Below are positions 10,001 to 18,200 of a stretch of 38,651 nt of DNA, one piece after another; position 1 is the first letter of the stretch; every line of letters starts with the position of its first letter. Made by a program: the position numbers and the translations under genes. Origin of the DNA: a virus; IMG/VR virus record IMGVR_UViG_3300025133_000290, positions 1-38,651 of that record. One strand, given 5' to 3'. The notes beneath the pieces are model-generated. The model saw only the letters and a list, made by a program, of their open reading frames with translations. It made no database searches and was not told the origin of the DNA.

Positions 10001-11518
10001 CAAACGCAAGAAAAGTGGCAACAACAACCACAAGGCATATATCCAAAAAACCATAGCTCCATCCTACCTCAAGCCGTAGTACGGCAATTTATCAATACCA
10101 ATACTGGTGAAAGATATTTTGATGCTAACCATTATACTGCAAGATTTTATGTCGATGCGTGGACTGAATTTACTGGACACACCGGATATCAAAATAACAC
10201 AGAATCTTGGGTAGGAAACACGATTTGGAAGAAGTCTGATTATACACTACCCAACGATCCCGATAAAGTACTTGGTACTACTTCTGAATATCGCATTTCG
10301 AAAAATACAAACATGGCGCTACCAACCGGGTATATACCGGGCGTTTCCACCACAGAAACAGGCGCTCCACAGGCTGATCCATGGCAATGGTGGCTAACAA
10401 ATTCAAACACAGGTGGCGCCAATCCGAATGAGAAGCTGCATAACTATTGGAATGGCAAGTTTTGGATAGGGATATCTCCTGCCATTTTTGCTACAAAATT
10501 ACAAGAGATCTGGGGGATAATGGATGAAATTGCCAAGAAAGACGAAGATGGTTGGTGGGATGTAACCACACAGCTGACAGAAGCTTATAAAAAACATGAG
10601 TTGCTAAAAGAACTACTTGATATGAAAGTTGAAGCAGTGCTGTCTCCTGATATGTATGGCGATGTTTATAAGCCAGAATGGAAGACAAAATCAGATTTTT
10701 TCATGTTTGTAGATGCTGACTCTCCTAGTGCCCTCGGTGGTTGGAATGCATATGCTGGCACTCAAGCTTGGAAAAGCACAGACGTTCATGGAGTACAATG
10801 GTTCAAGAGGACTGCTATCCAAAAGTTAGTAGATCAATATAGTAAAGAAGTATACGGAACTAATGAAAATGGAGAACCAACCTACAATGTCTATGGCTTA
10901 GCTTTCCATGACTGGACTTATCAACAAAAAATGAAGAGTCTGGAAGTTTTGATTAATCAAGCGCTTTTTGACGTATTGATCCCAACGTTGGCTGACGATC
11001 AACGATTCAAAGACTTTACCCAATCGATTCAATATAAAAGTTTGCTTTCCTTTTTATCAATTTTAGTAGCAGAAACAATAGAAGGCAACTATGGACAATT
11101 GAAAACCATGTTTAAAGGCACTCTCAATGCCGTTGAAACAGCTTTAAATACACTTGCTACAACAGCAAATAGATCAAAAGATCCAGAATTCTATCAAAAA
11201 ATTGGACAGGCACCCGGTGAAGACCAGCCAGCACCTGATTTTGATCTTGATTTCAACTGGATGCCAATAATATGGAAGGCGTTTTATACAACTATGGCAG
11301 ACATGACAGACCCGACTTGGACAACGCCATGGTTCTGGCCAGGACCGATGACACCAGTTGGAGTAATAGCTAAAATATTAGATGGTGCTCAAGACCAAGA
11401 TAAGCCGAATTCAATGGCGCCAGCAGAACTAAAGAATCCAATGGAGTTTGGCGATGACGACAGCACTGCTGGCACAAAAACAGATAGTGAAGAATGTGAG
11501 GACGAAGAAGCAGGCTAA
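4067..11518 (+). CDS. giant virion protein (2483 aa) with Ala-rich helical segment; hub or tape-measure candidate
   Basis: This protein lies between the putative hub/spike genes and gp25, so it is probably part of the tail or baseplate. The N-terminal ~700 residues mix helical and acidic segments, with one strongly hydrophobic stretch at ~138-160 (SFQVYLISSIVLANAI). Residues ~715-831 are an Ala/Glu/Gln-rich probable helix or coiled coil, continuing as a Lys/Glu helix to ~883. The remainder is mixed alpha/beta, becomes Trp-rich near the end (WTTPWFWPGP) and finishes with an acidic tail (EECEDEEAG). No peptidase, lysozyme or lectin signature was found. Tape measure is possible from the long helical segment, but much of the protein looks globular and no tail-assembly chaperone pair precedes it. 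AGGAAAT precedes ATG 4067. Confidence 0.6.
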   Translation: MSIPTNRWYIKDKVTIADRTSTFKTLELADNNFASMVVKADAEESSVYQIILKDSLAGVAESDLYDPSRFDDDDFVSDLRSRAALAYLSNKGIDKSDLMFGTTAAHENLLKLAYDATLITKRFYIDTGAASAGALISFQVYLISSIVLANAITDIAFREARQKETTPTPPIASNMAAIATPARPPTMLSLPTEESWVAMPSTKRFPVHEHLPNVSEILQSSGGSHLSNLALVLKQAKTKNDQLEEKYEIDFDSLAVDIKEFQNIVEAAYNDQPRQALWTKWAQVMQVAPNELTAAEQQKWLLPVREGIEYQFNIFTTPETGDIIEFDCICAYLPPQDEMIEAEEKALGYNYSEQGVIIMGKEMLNETYNTTVIFLIYQSQNIWQFLETKGHDWDIDEFVENFIRPIAKKRPKPLESVVVSNTTTEAPDYKSSADLREEILTTDQKVTVHKEVLEKYNQVGDPNFINILRNDKNIKNMSDIYKYIVNVVPLDSLLKYAADCLQKHVPELDLRTKVCDTIMRNLSLDQLDKALEYMDSNPNEALTAMHDEILLAAETSIKSYDQHAKLIKIDGTPTALYKKHIRMVLRGFWRDAVKYKDMISLVIFNALDEALSLLSSLDSSSALEALIKDQFAKQKKAAMKKLLDEYQNQKQELLGKYAGYVDEEQILKTLSEWSFAIGAKGGYKKFDLSRLSKMNMPKLIGGAKSLNGVGRDWGWEQGAVVTATAAAYTQAEAEAAEAATAVADATAALASAAGDALATAAAQAALDAANALAALAQAALDAALAAAQAAIAEAQATAEATIAKAEAQAEAALATADNAVAQAQAAAEEAMAFANSGALKEQLDEMLEKQLAKIEKDIEGKLKKRLKSEKEKALAKLEELTNPASMLFDALNNSLMGFNVTSITGDMVNKLGEVIVNFVDQVVTQMIMQIVEEIAFMCEASSKADFANMNVPDENTKFPADVEPVYPLEPTIVNQLITDPSVYDDINDFLRPPGRETKTTSKIPKLSQEFLDDLGKLLTLSEICALMNTSSGGSATAKKVIYNKVWFGILSLEHYAPLKKSIRNIGNLKKFFFILSAKVSKRRCVEKLNKLENTKKLLSNLCGPMANKALVNDLKGKATDAAIAQLLKQEDEIVDNLLDAMHKVKNSEPPPLFCGPWSDNKDKKPVFKSQQHASEKFINDKFLNSILGGITTSFEKDVGFYKSILTTAGGKTYQDAAKNITSALAGTYELKNMKTGAPIAQLNAAASAGKIVAPKVHATLASGEFSVDSFGNPLETSNYVRIIAPTGNGLIDDKIDLTLNFQNTEVGGVPPKTSRLEFGSSGQLAKIDNTLHTIAEDTIGPDEMFNQIVATFDDQNDYDVSVKDLVTFGVDFYAILLKQIIIEHAEYVSTQGLFQKNVFDKLALTRKNVCDPSLLGYKKLLKQIPANAAAMECKVDIKSSPTAFEIAQINGFVELSIKVVVIQEFLKSLMIFSAFGIEALLPEAAKEDSFYYKYLDNQIFKALRSSTKTYLQKFSRIVYAVNYNKKIEEVTAEETAKEIIGRHIIEIQAKIADKLAELPDNTDYNKNIGGTDDTAKGVLEEEFLQNLAYTNSRQIMRNLVPTKVFRPPEILEVDFPEKLLIIPDEYYSSNERLKNGGFFIEEGIEVIPKWKGDTGVFVKANYNGLANGSSPIAAADPNDPSVALPTHTLDDIITTSPIGKYLFLTDSNDNPAYKLKYEDLTEEQIIDYSTTIGKLPKSNIGKYTFAFWDKDTILAQYNMKITANAWQYNLGTAMTTIGNRLYKKFRSYKSLNILIPVAPGSVMEEKYNTLKQSTGFQGGGFTGASHMAKEFYDAVLNKKYFVKEGISEGGKLYFKLPILTQYGKDNTSTGDQSNMSMDELFNAFQEELNAPMFPSDPNSITIGEHLQAVYVKETIAKKTLETKLDELDKQIKISMVHKKDATIGTALPGENNDETYNKTPNLLKDKRGIWGIINSRPTQTQEKWQQQPQGIYPKNHSSILPQAVVRQFINTNTGERYFDANHYTARFYVDAWTEFTGHTGYQNNTESWVGNTIWKKSDYTLPNDPDKVLGTTSEYRISKNTNMALPTGYIPGVSTTETGAPQADPWQWWLTNSNTGGANPNEKLHNYWNGKFWIGISPAIFATKLQEIWGIMDEIAKKDEDGWWDVTTQLTEAYKKHELLKELLDMKVEAVLSPDMYGDVYKPEWKTKSDFFMFVDADSPSALGGWNAYAGTQAWKSTDVHGVQWFKRTAIQKLVDQYSKEVYGTNENGEPTYNVYGLAFHDWTYQQKMKSLEVLINQALFDVLIPTLADDQRFKDFTQSIQYKSLLSFLSILVAETIEGNYGQLKTMFKGTLNAVETALNTLATTANRSKDPEFYQKIGQAPGEDQPAPDFDLDFNWMPIIWKAFYTTMADMTDPTWTTPWFWPGPMTPVGVIAKILDGAQDQDKPNSMAPAELKNPMEFGDDDSTAGTKTDSEECEDEEAG
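6349..6411 (+). repeat. short direct repeat inside the Ala-rich segment
   Basis: A 21-base unit starting at 6349 recurs at 6391, 42 bases (14 codons) apart; its core is GCACAAGCCGCCCTCGACGC. It encodes AQAALDA twice. The 6210-6560 stretch is visibly richer in G+C than its surroundings because of Ala codons (GCC, GCA, GCT). This suggests the helix grew by in-frame duplication of short units. Confidence 0.6.
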
Positions 11519-11530
11519 TTTTAATATAAA

Positions 11531-11549
11531 ACTATTTATAACAAAGGAG
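11531..11549 (+). promoter_or_regulatory. intergenic leader with ACTATTTATA motif and strong RBS before gp25
   Basis: ACTATTTATA (11531-11540) is followed by AAAGGAG (11543-11549), seven bases before the gp25 ATG. The same pair occurs before the gene at 33056. The Shine-Dalgarno match is one of the best in the window. Read on the opposite strand, TATTTATA is TATAAATA, the T4 late promoter core, so direction is unresolved. On the + strand TATAAAAC lies just upstream as a weaker late-promoter-like element. Confidence 0.4.
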
Positions 11550-11556
11550 TTACACA

Positions 11557-11958
11557 ATGCCCACAGGTTTTGACGCTAGCTTGCCACTACAAAGTGATGA
11601 CACCGCTGGTTTTTATACTTTAAGCCAGACTATAAGAGAGAACACACATCAAAAAATTAAAATGTTGTTGATGACCGCTCCCGGCGAAAGGATGATGATA
11701 CCCAAATATGGAGTTGGTTTGCGTAGATTCTTGTTTGAAGAACCAGCTGGCGTCGAAATCGCAGTTATAAATAGAATAAGAGAGCAAATGGGAATATTCA
11801 TGAAGAATGTAAAAATAGTTAGTTTGGAAGTCAAGAGCAACCCCAATGCACCTGCTCGTGTAGGACAAAAACAAACATTGTCTCTCACAATGACTTATTT
11901 GATCAAAGGAGTCAATTTGATCGATTCAATACAGTTGGTAGAAACACAGCTATCATAA
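11557..11958 (+). CDS. gp25: baseplate wedge subunit gp25 (GPW/gp25 family)
   Basis: This 133-residue protein is nearly the same length as T4 gp25 (132). Family marks are the N-terminal helix IRENTHQKIKMLLMTAPGER, then MMIPKYGVGLRRFLFEEP, which matches the conserved GER-x-PxxGxGL pattern, followed by a helix (INRIREQMGIFM) and paired strands. In contractile tails gp25 sits at the inner wedge ring contacting gp6 and the first sheath ring. The old 'lysozyme' label for this family is not supported by catalytic residues here. A strong AAAGGAG lies seven bases before ATG 11557. gp6 follows immediately, as expected for the wedge module. Confidence 0.93.
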   Translation: MPTGFDASLPLQSDDTAGFYTLSQTIRENTHQKIKMLLMTAPGERMMIPKYGVGLRRFLFEEPAGVEIAVINRIREQMGIFMKNVKIVSLEVKSNPNAPARVGQKQTLSLTMTYLIKGVNLIDSIQLVETQLS

Positions 11959-11970
11959 GGTAAAAAAAGA

Positions 11971-13761
11971 ATGTCAATAAAAAAGCCAGCAATAAATTAT
12001 ACTAGCAAAGAATTTGTTACTATTAAAAATGATTTAGTCAATTATGCTAAGCGATATTATCCAGGTAAGTTCAGGGACTTTACTGCCAACTCTTTTGGCT
12101 CTTTGATGTTGGACACTACTGCTTATGTTGGCGATGTGCTTTCTTTTTACTTAGACTATCAGGTCAATGAATCCTTTTTATCAACAGCAATTGAATATGA
12201 TAATGTAGTAAAAGTAGCTAGACAGCTAGGCTATAGAGCAAATCTATCTCCTTCTTCATACGGAATATTAACGTGTTTTGTACTAATACCCTCATCAAAT
12301 GGTACTCCAAACTTTGCATATGCTCCTGTGGTAAAAAGAGGAAGCAAATTCAGGACCAGTGCGGGCAAACAGTTTACACTTTTAGAAGATATTAACTTTA
12401 AAGATACAGACAATGTTGAAGTTGTTGTGGGCAATGTTTCAGCCACGGGCGTACCTTTAACTTATGCAATCCGTGCTAAAGGTCAAGCAGTTTCTGGTGA
12501 AATAGCTGTTAGCAAGATCAGTATTGGGGATTACTCTAGGTTTCGTACTGTCACCATTCCTGGCAATAATATAACTGAAATTATTGGTGTTACTGATTCC
12601 GAAGGGAATAAATATTATGAAGTTGATTTTTTAACCCAAAATACAGTACACATACCCATTATCAATCGCGGTGACAATAGCGACACTGTGGTTAATATCC
12701 TTAAACCAATCTCCATCCCACGACGATTTACTGTTTTAAGTGATAGAGATAGAGTAAAATTACAATTTGGTTTCGGTACAAACGAGGACGCGGAGCAAAC
12801 ACTCAATCCAAACAATGTTTTAGTAAAAGAGCATGGTAAAAATTACGTCACAGATACTTCATTTGATCCCTCTACATTGCTCAAAACAGACAAATTAGGC
12901 GTCGTGCCAAGCAATACCGTGTTGACTATTGTTTATAGAATAAACTCAACTGATAGTACAAACACAGGTACAAATACAATTATAGTACCGTCTGACATAA
13001 TTTTTGATTTTGCTAGCCAAGCTACTTTAAACGCCAGTTCCGTGGAAAGCGTTCGAAGAAGTTTAGAAGTGACTAATGAACATCCATTTGTTGGTTCTAG
13101 TCCTCTCCCATCAGCAGAAGAGATTAAACAACGTGCATATGGAGTTTATTCAATGCAAAATCGAATGGTAACAAAAGATGACTTCATAGCAGCTGTTTAT
13201 AATATGCCAGCTAAATACGGATCGATTAAAAAGGTCAACGTTGTTCAAGATGCAAACAGCTTCAATCAAAGAAATATCAATTTATATGTAATATCTAATG
13301 ATAATTTAGGTAGGCTCGTCAAGGCAAATATGATAATAAAAAGTAATTTAAAAACTTTTTTATCAAAATCTAAAATGATAAATGATACCATAGACATATT
13401 GGATGCTAAAATAATCAATTTGCAAATCAAGTTCAAGATCGTTTCTTTCCCAAATGTCAATAAGTATAGTGTTTTGGAAGCCGCAAAACGAGAACTCACT
13501 CTATACTACAGCAATAGAAATGATTTTGAGATTGGTGAACCATTCAGTATAACAGACATTTTTGCTGTGTTAAAACATACCGCAGGGGTATTGGATGTTG
13601 TTGAAGTTGATGTCAACGAAAGCTCTGGTGGTGATTATGCTACTACTAATTTCAATGCTGATTCAAATAAAACTTCCGATGCAAGGAAAATCATTTGTCC
13701 CCCAGACTCTATTTTCGAAATAAAATTCTATAATTCTGATATCGTAGGAGCCGTCGTATAA
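11971..13761 (+). CDS. gp6: baseplate wedge subunit gp6 (baseplate J-like)
   Basis: This 596-residue protein is somewhat shorter than T4 gp6 (660). The N-terminal signature SIKKPAINYTSKEF, FRDFTANSFGSLMLDTTAYV and VGDVLSFYLDYQVNESFL, with VVKVARQLGYR, is typical of gp6/J-type wedge proteins of T4-like phages. The C-terminal third has the J-like pattern VTKDDFIAAVYNMPAKYGSI and the strand/helix repeat around residues 430-560. gp6 forms the wedge ring that ties the baseplate together and changes conformation with the sheath. It starts 12 bases after gp25 (AAGG upstream), and its stop overlaps the next ATG (TAATG at 13758-13763), pointing to coupled translation. Confidence 0.92.
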   Translation: MSIKKPAINYTSKEFVTIKNDLVNYAKRYYPGKFRDFTANSFGSLMLDTTAYVGDVLSFYLDYQVNESFLSTAIEYDNVVKVARQLGYRANLSPSSYGILTCFVLIPSSNGTPNFAYAPVVKRGSKFRTSAGKQFTLLEDINFKDTDNVEVVVGNVSATGVPLTYAIRAKGQAVSGEIAVSKISIGDYSRFRTVTIPGNNITEIIGVTDSEGNKYYEVDFLTQNTVHIPIINRGDNSDTVVNILKPISIPRRFTVLSDRDRVKLQFGFGTNEDAEQTLNPNNVLVKEHGKNYVTDTSFDPSTLLKTDKLGVVPSNTVLTIVYRINSTDSTNTGTNTIIVPSDIIFDFASQATLNASSVESVRRSLEVTNEHPFVGSSPLPSAEEIKQRAYGVYSMQNRMVTKDDFIAAVYNMPAKYGSIKKVNVVQDANSFNQRNINLYVISNDNLGRLVKANMIIKSNLKTFLSKSKMINDTIDILDAKIINLQIKFKIVSFPNVNKYSVLEAAKRELTLYYSNRNDFEIGEPFSITDIFAVLKHTAGVLDVVEVDVNESSGGDYATTNFNADSNKTSDARKIICPPDSIFEIKFYNSDIVGAVV

Positions 13762-15251
13762 TGAGCATTAAAAGATATTACGCCACGCAAGATAACACGA
13801 TTACAAATGCTTATAAATCTAATCTAGCAACACGCGGTGTCAGTGGCAACATGGGACAATCTGATATTTTAGAAGTGTTTAGCGTATATGCTCAAGCAAG
13901 TTCCTCCACCGGCTTATCCTCAGAACTTGCTAGAATACTCCTTCAATATGACACTAGTGCTATTTCTACAGATAGAACAAACAGTATCATTCCAGCATCC
14001 GGTAGTGTAAACTTTTTTTTAAAACTTTATGATGCAGAGCATACACAAACAACTCCAAAAAATTATAAACTTGTAGTTAGTGCCATTTCACAATCTTGGG
14101 AAGAAGGTCTTGGGCTTGATATGGAGAACTATACCGATCTTGATGCATCAAACTGGCTAACTGCTAGTGGAGTGACAAAGTGGGTTGATGATAACGGTAA
14201 CGTACAAACCGGCGGCAGCTATAAGACCGGATCCGATGCGAAACCAACAGAATATTTGTTTACTCAAGATTTTGATAGTGGCTTCGAAAACTTAGAAATT
14301 GATGTTAGCCATCTTGTTGAAGATTGGGTGGCTGGAACTGTAAACAATTATGGTTTTGGTGTTCGATTAACTAGTAGTCTAGAATCCACAACAGATTCTT
14401 ATTATACTAAAATGTTTTTTGCGAGAGGCTCACAATTCTTTTTCAAGAGACCCGTGCTTGAAGCACGATGGGACAACAGCAAAAAAGACAATAGAGGCAA
14501 TTTTTCTCTAAGCTCTTCCTTGGTACCAGCATCTGATAATTTAATGAAGCTCTATCTTTACAATACAGTTCGAGGCAACCTAACAAACATCCCCGCAGTT
14601 GGTACTGATAAATTGCGTGTTAGTATTTATAGTGGAAGTCAAGCCGGTGCCCCAGCGGGTAGCAAATTATTTTCACCAATCGGTGGAGGAGTAGTTGCGA
14701 CTGGAGATACAAATATCACTGCATCTTGGGTAGAAACTGGCATATATTCAGCATCTTTTGCTTACGTATCTTCCAGCATTACAAAGATATTTGATGTTTG
14801 GCATAGCGGTTCTGTTGAATATCACACTGGCTCGTCGATATCAGTGAAAACATATAATAGTTTAAGTTATAATTTGGATCAAAGATATGTTTCTAAGTTG
14901 ACTAATTTGCGAGATATATATTCTTCTAACGAGACAGCCCGGTTTAGATTATATGTTAGGCAAAAAGATTGGTCCCCAACTATTTATACAGTATCATCAA
15001 CAAACATAGAAACATCAATAGTTGAGGATGTTTATTATAAAATAGTTAGATCGTCAGACAACCTAGCAGTAGTACCTTTTGGTACGGGTTCTTTAAATCA
15101 TACTAGGTTGTCTTATGATGCAAGCGGAAGCTATTTTGACTTGAAGATGAACATATTTGATACAGACACTGCATATGCGCTGAGCTTCGCATATGTAATA
15201 AACGGTAGTTATGTTGAACAGCCAGAAACGTTTAGATTTAGAGTAGAATAA
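13761..15251 (+). CDS. DNRLRE-like virion structural protein
   Basis: This encodes 496 residues. The N-terminal ~230 are a strand-rich domain of the DNRLRE type: an opening RYYATQDNTITNAY, then ARILLQYDTSAIS, VNFFLKLYDAEH, LVVSAISQSWEEGLGLDMEN and a closing EIDVSHLVEDWVAG. This beta-sandwich domain occurs in extracellular and virion proteins. Residues ~250-496 are further beta-structure rich in Ser, Thr and Tyr. Its position between gp6 and the giant LamG protein makes it a wedge or outer baseplate component; in T4 gene 7 directly follows gene 6. The ATG overlaps the gp6 stop, and the next gene begins 3 bases after this stop, so the three should be made together. Exact role is unknown. Confidence 0.65.
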   Translation: MSIKRYYATQDNTITNAYKSNLATRGVSGNMGQSDILEVFSVYAQASSSTGLSSELARILLQYDTSAISTDRTNSIIPASGSVNFFLKLYDAEHTQTTPKNYKLVVSAISQSWEEGLGLDMENYTDLDASNWLTASGVTKWVDDNGNVQTGGSYKTGSDAKPTEYLFTQDFDSGFENLEIDVSHLVEDWVAGTVNNYGFGVRLTSSLESTTDSYYTKMFFARGSQFFFKRPVLEARWDNSKKDNRGNFSLSSSLVPASDNLMKLYLYNTVRGNLTNIPAVGTDKLRVSIYSGSQAGAPAGSKLFSPIGGGVVATGDTNITASWVETGIYSASFAYVSSSITKIFDVWHSGSVEYHTGSSISVKTYNSLSYNLDQRYVSKLTNLRDIYSSNETARFRLYVRQKDWSPTIYTVSSTNIETSIVEDVYYKIVRSSDNLAVVPFGTGSLNHTRLSYDASGSYFDLKMNIFDTDTAYALSFAYVINGSYVEQPETFRFRVE

Positions 15252-15254
15252 CAT

Positions 15255-18200
15255 ATGTCTTTAAAAGATTTATTCAAAGAAAAAAATTATCAATATCTTG
15301 CCCCATCGTCGCAAAATGATTTGACTGGCAATGTTGAATCTACAGGATATATTGAATTTTATCTTAAGAATAAAAACCGGTTCAAACCTTTAGTCGACTA
15401 TTCTAATCCTGCTAACTTCGCAAGATTTGGCTCAGCAGAAAAATATTATTATGATGGCGTTAAAAACATCACTCAAACTTATCCTTATGATGGCTCAAAA
15501 AAAGAAAAAATCCTTTGGGAAATCTCATCATCTCAGCTAGATCTTTACATATTTGAAAATGGATATCCACGAACCACTGGATATGCTACTTTTACTACAT
15601 CTAGTCTTACTGCAACTGACACTTCTGAAGAGTACGGTGCAGCAGGCACAGCTTCATACGAATATATTTATGTAAATGGTGGTCCACACGAGGGCACCGG
15701 CAAAGCAGTATACTTAGATCCTGATACTGGTGAAGCTAAATATCGCAAAAATGCAAATATTTGGGATACTTCCGAAAGCAGAGAATGCAATCTTAAGATT
15801 GGAGGCACATCTGGGAATACAGTAGAATTTTGGCTAAAAAAAGCTGATTTTGACCCAACTGCCACCGAAAAAGAAGTAATTTTTGATACCCACACGGTTT
15901 CTTCTGTGTCTTCCAGCGCTGCATATGGTCGCTTACGAATAGAAATGTCTGGCCATGGGGTCGGCACAAACACTTTATCTCCATTTTATGTTACTTTTAT
16001 GTCAGGTACTGATGGAATTTACAATCAAAATATCGGTTCTTCTATTACTACTGCGTCAATTGCAGATGATAGTTGGCATCATTATGCTTTCAGACTCAAA
16101 AATACCGGTAGTAATGTCGTAACTGATTTATTTATCGATGGAATACACAACCACCGCGTTACAGCTGGCACAGCTATCAATTATGTTAGCGGCACAATTG
16201 TTGGCACAATAGGTGCTTTGGTCACATCACCTTCTGGTTCTCATTCGGGCGCCCCACGAGCAGCAAAAGGGTGGGGTAAACTGTCAGGTTCTATCGACGA
16301 GTTTAGATATTGGAAGAGATGGAGACGATCTGATCAAATTCAACTACGATGGTTTGATCAAGTCGGCGGCGGCACCAACACAGATGATGCAAATACCGGC
16401 TTAGGCGTATACTTTAAGTTTAATGAAGGTGTTACTACAACAGGGTCAATTGACCAAACCGTATTAGATTATTCTGGCAGAGTAAGCAATGGTAGCTGGA
16501 CGGGCTGGAATGCTTTATATTCGCGAAATACTGGTTCTGCGATAGATGATTCTAATATGACAACGTATACCACCACTGAGTTTAAAGATCCGATTCTTTA
16601 TTCTACACATCCTGATGTGTCCGACTTCTTGACATCACAAAGGAATAAAGGAAAGGAATACGATCATGCTAATCAATCTAATTTACTTTATAGCCTTCCG
16701 TCATGGATTTTAGAAGACCATGATGCCAGTCGTCCAGAAAATGAAGGGATAATTGAAAACTCTCTTTGGAACCTAACGCAAATAATGTGCAGTCATTTTG
16801 ATGATCTTGCCACACACATCAATACTGTACCCAAATTAACACAATTGGATTACTTAAACGATTCTCAAAAACCTATTCCATTCATGGACAGAATCTTAGA
16901 ATCTAAAAACTTCATCACTCCGGAGATATTTTCTGCCCTCGACGCTCTAGAAGCGTTTGAAGATAGAACTCTAAATAAATCATATACTGAAAGTATACAT
17001 GATATTAAAAACATCATCTTACAAAACATTCACAACAATCTAGATTACATTTATAAAACCAAGGGTACTGAAAAATCGTTTAGGAACCTAGTACGCTGTT
17101 TTGGAGTTGATGACGATATATATCGATTTAATTTATACGGAAACAATTCTGAGTTTATCTTCAGAGATAACTATAGAACAGTTTCAGAGCGTTACAAATT
17201 GATCAACTTCAATTATAAACAAAACTATAGTGCGACTATATACCAGTATTCTAGCAGTTTGAATGCTAATTCTACCACGTTTATCTCAGCTAGTAAAAAT
17301 TACGATAGTTTGACGTCGCCCGAATCTAATTTACCTTTTTCTGTAGAAGCAAGCGTTATTTTTCCACATAGAGCGCTTGAATATGCTGATACAAGACAAA
17401 TGTCATATGGCTCTGACGATCTTATTAACAATTATCCTCTTGTGCTTACTGCCAGTTTGTTTGGTACACACACTGCCATTGATACTATTCCGAAAATAAC
17501 TCAGTGGAATAGTAATGATTATGCAAACTTTGTTGTAAAAGCGGTCAAACCGGAGACATATAGTGACAAAGCTTATTTTGTTCTAACTGGAACAGACGGA
17601 GGGTTTATTCCCGAACTCTCTTCTTCTGAGTTTTCTGAAGTTTATTCTAATAAAAATTGGAACTTTATGGTTTCGCTATACCCTGAAAAATACCTCAACG
17701 CAGGTATAGTTGCGGGTACGTCAGGCTCTGCGCATGGTGATTATATAGTAGAGTTTGCTGGCGTACAAAGTATCGTTAATACTGTTATTAGCGAGTTTAG
17801 TGTTACCGGTTCCATGACTGCCGAACAAGCAACTAAGTTTTTGGCATCTCCGAAGCGAGTTTTTGCTGGTTCACATCGAACGAACTTTACCGGAACTCTA
17901 ATAACTCCAACAGATATCAAAATGAGCAACTTACGAGTCTGGCAAAACAAATTAGATATTACAGATTTAAGAAAACATGCTTCTGACCCAGATAGCTATG
18001 GAATCAGAAATCCCGCACAGAACGCTTATTTGCTCAATTCGTCGATCAACACTACATATGTGCCAAATAAAGAAACTTTACTTTTGCATTGGAACTATGA
18101 TAATGTCACCGGCTCAGACGCTAGCGGCGAATTTATTGTAGAAGACCTTACATCAGGTTCAGCAACTCAAATAAACAGATATGGCTGGCTTTCTGAACTC

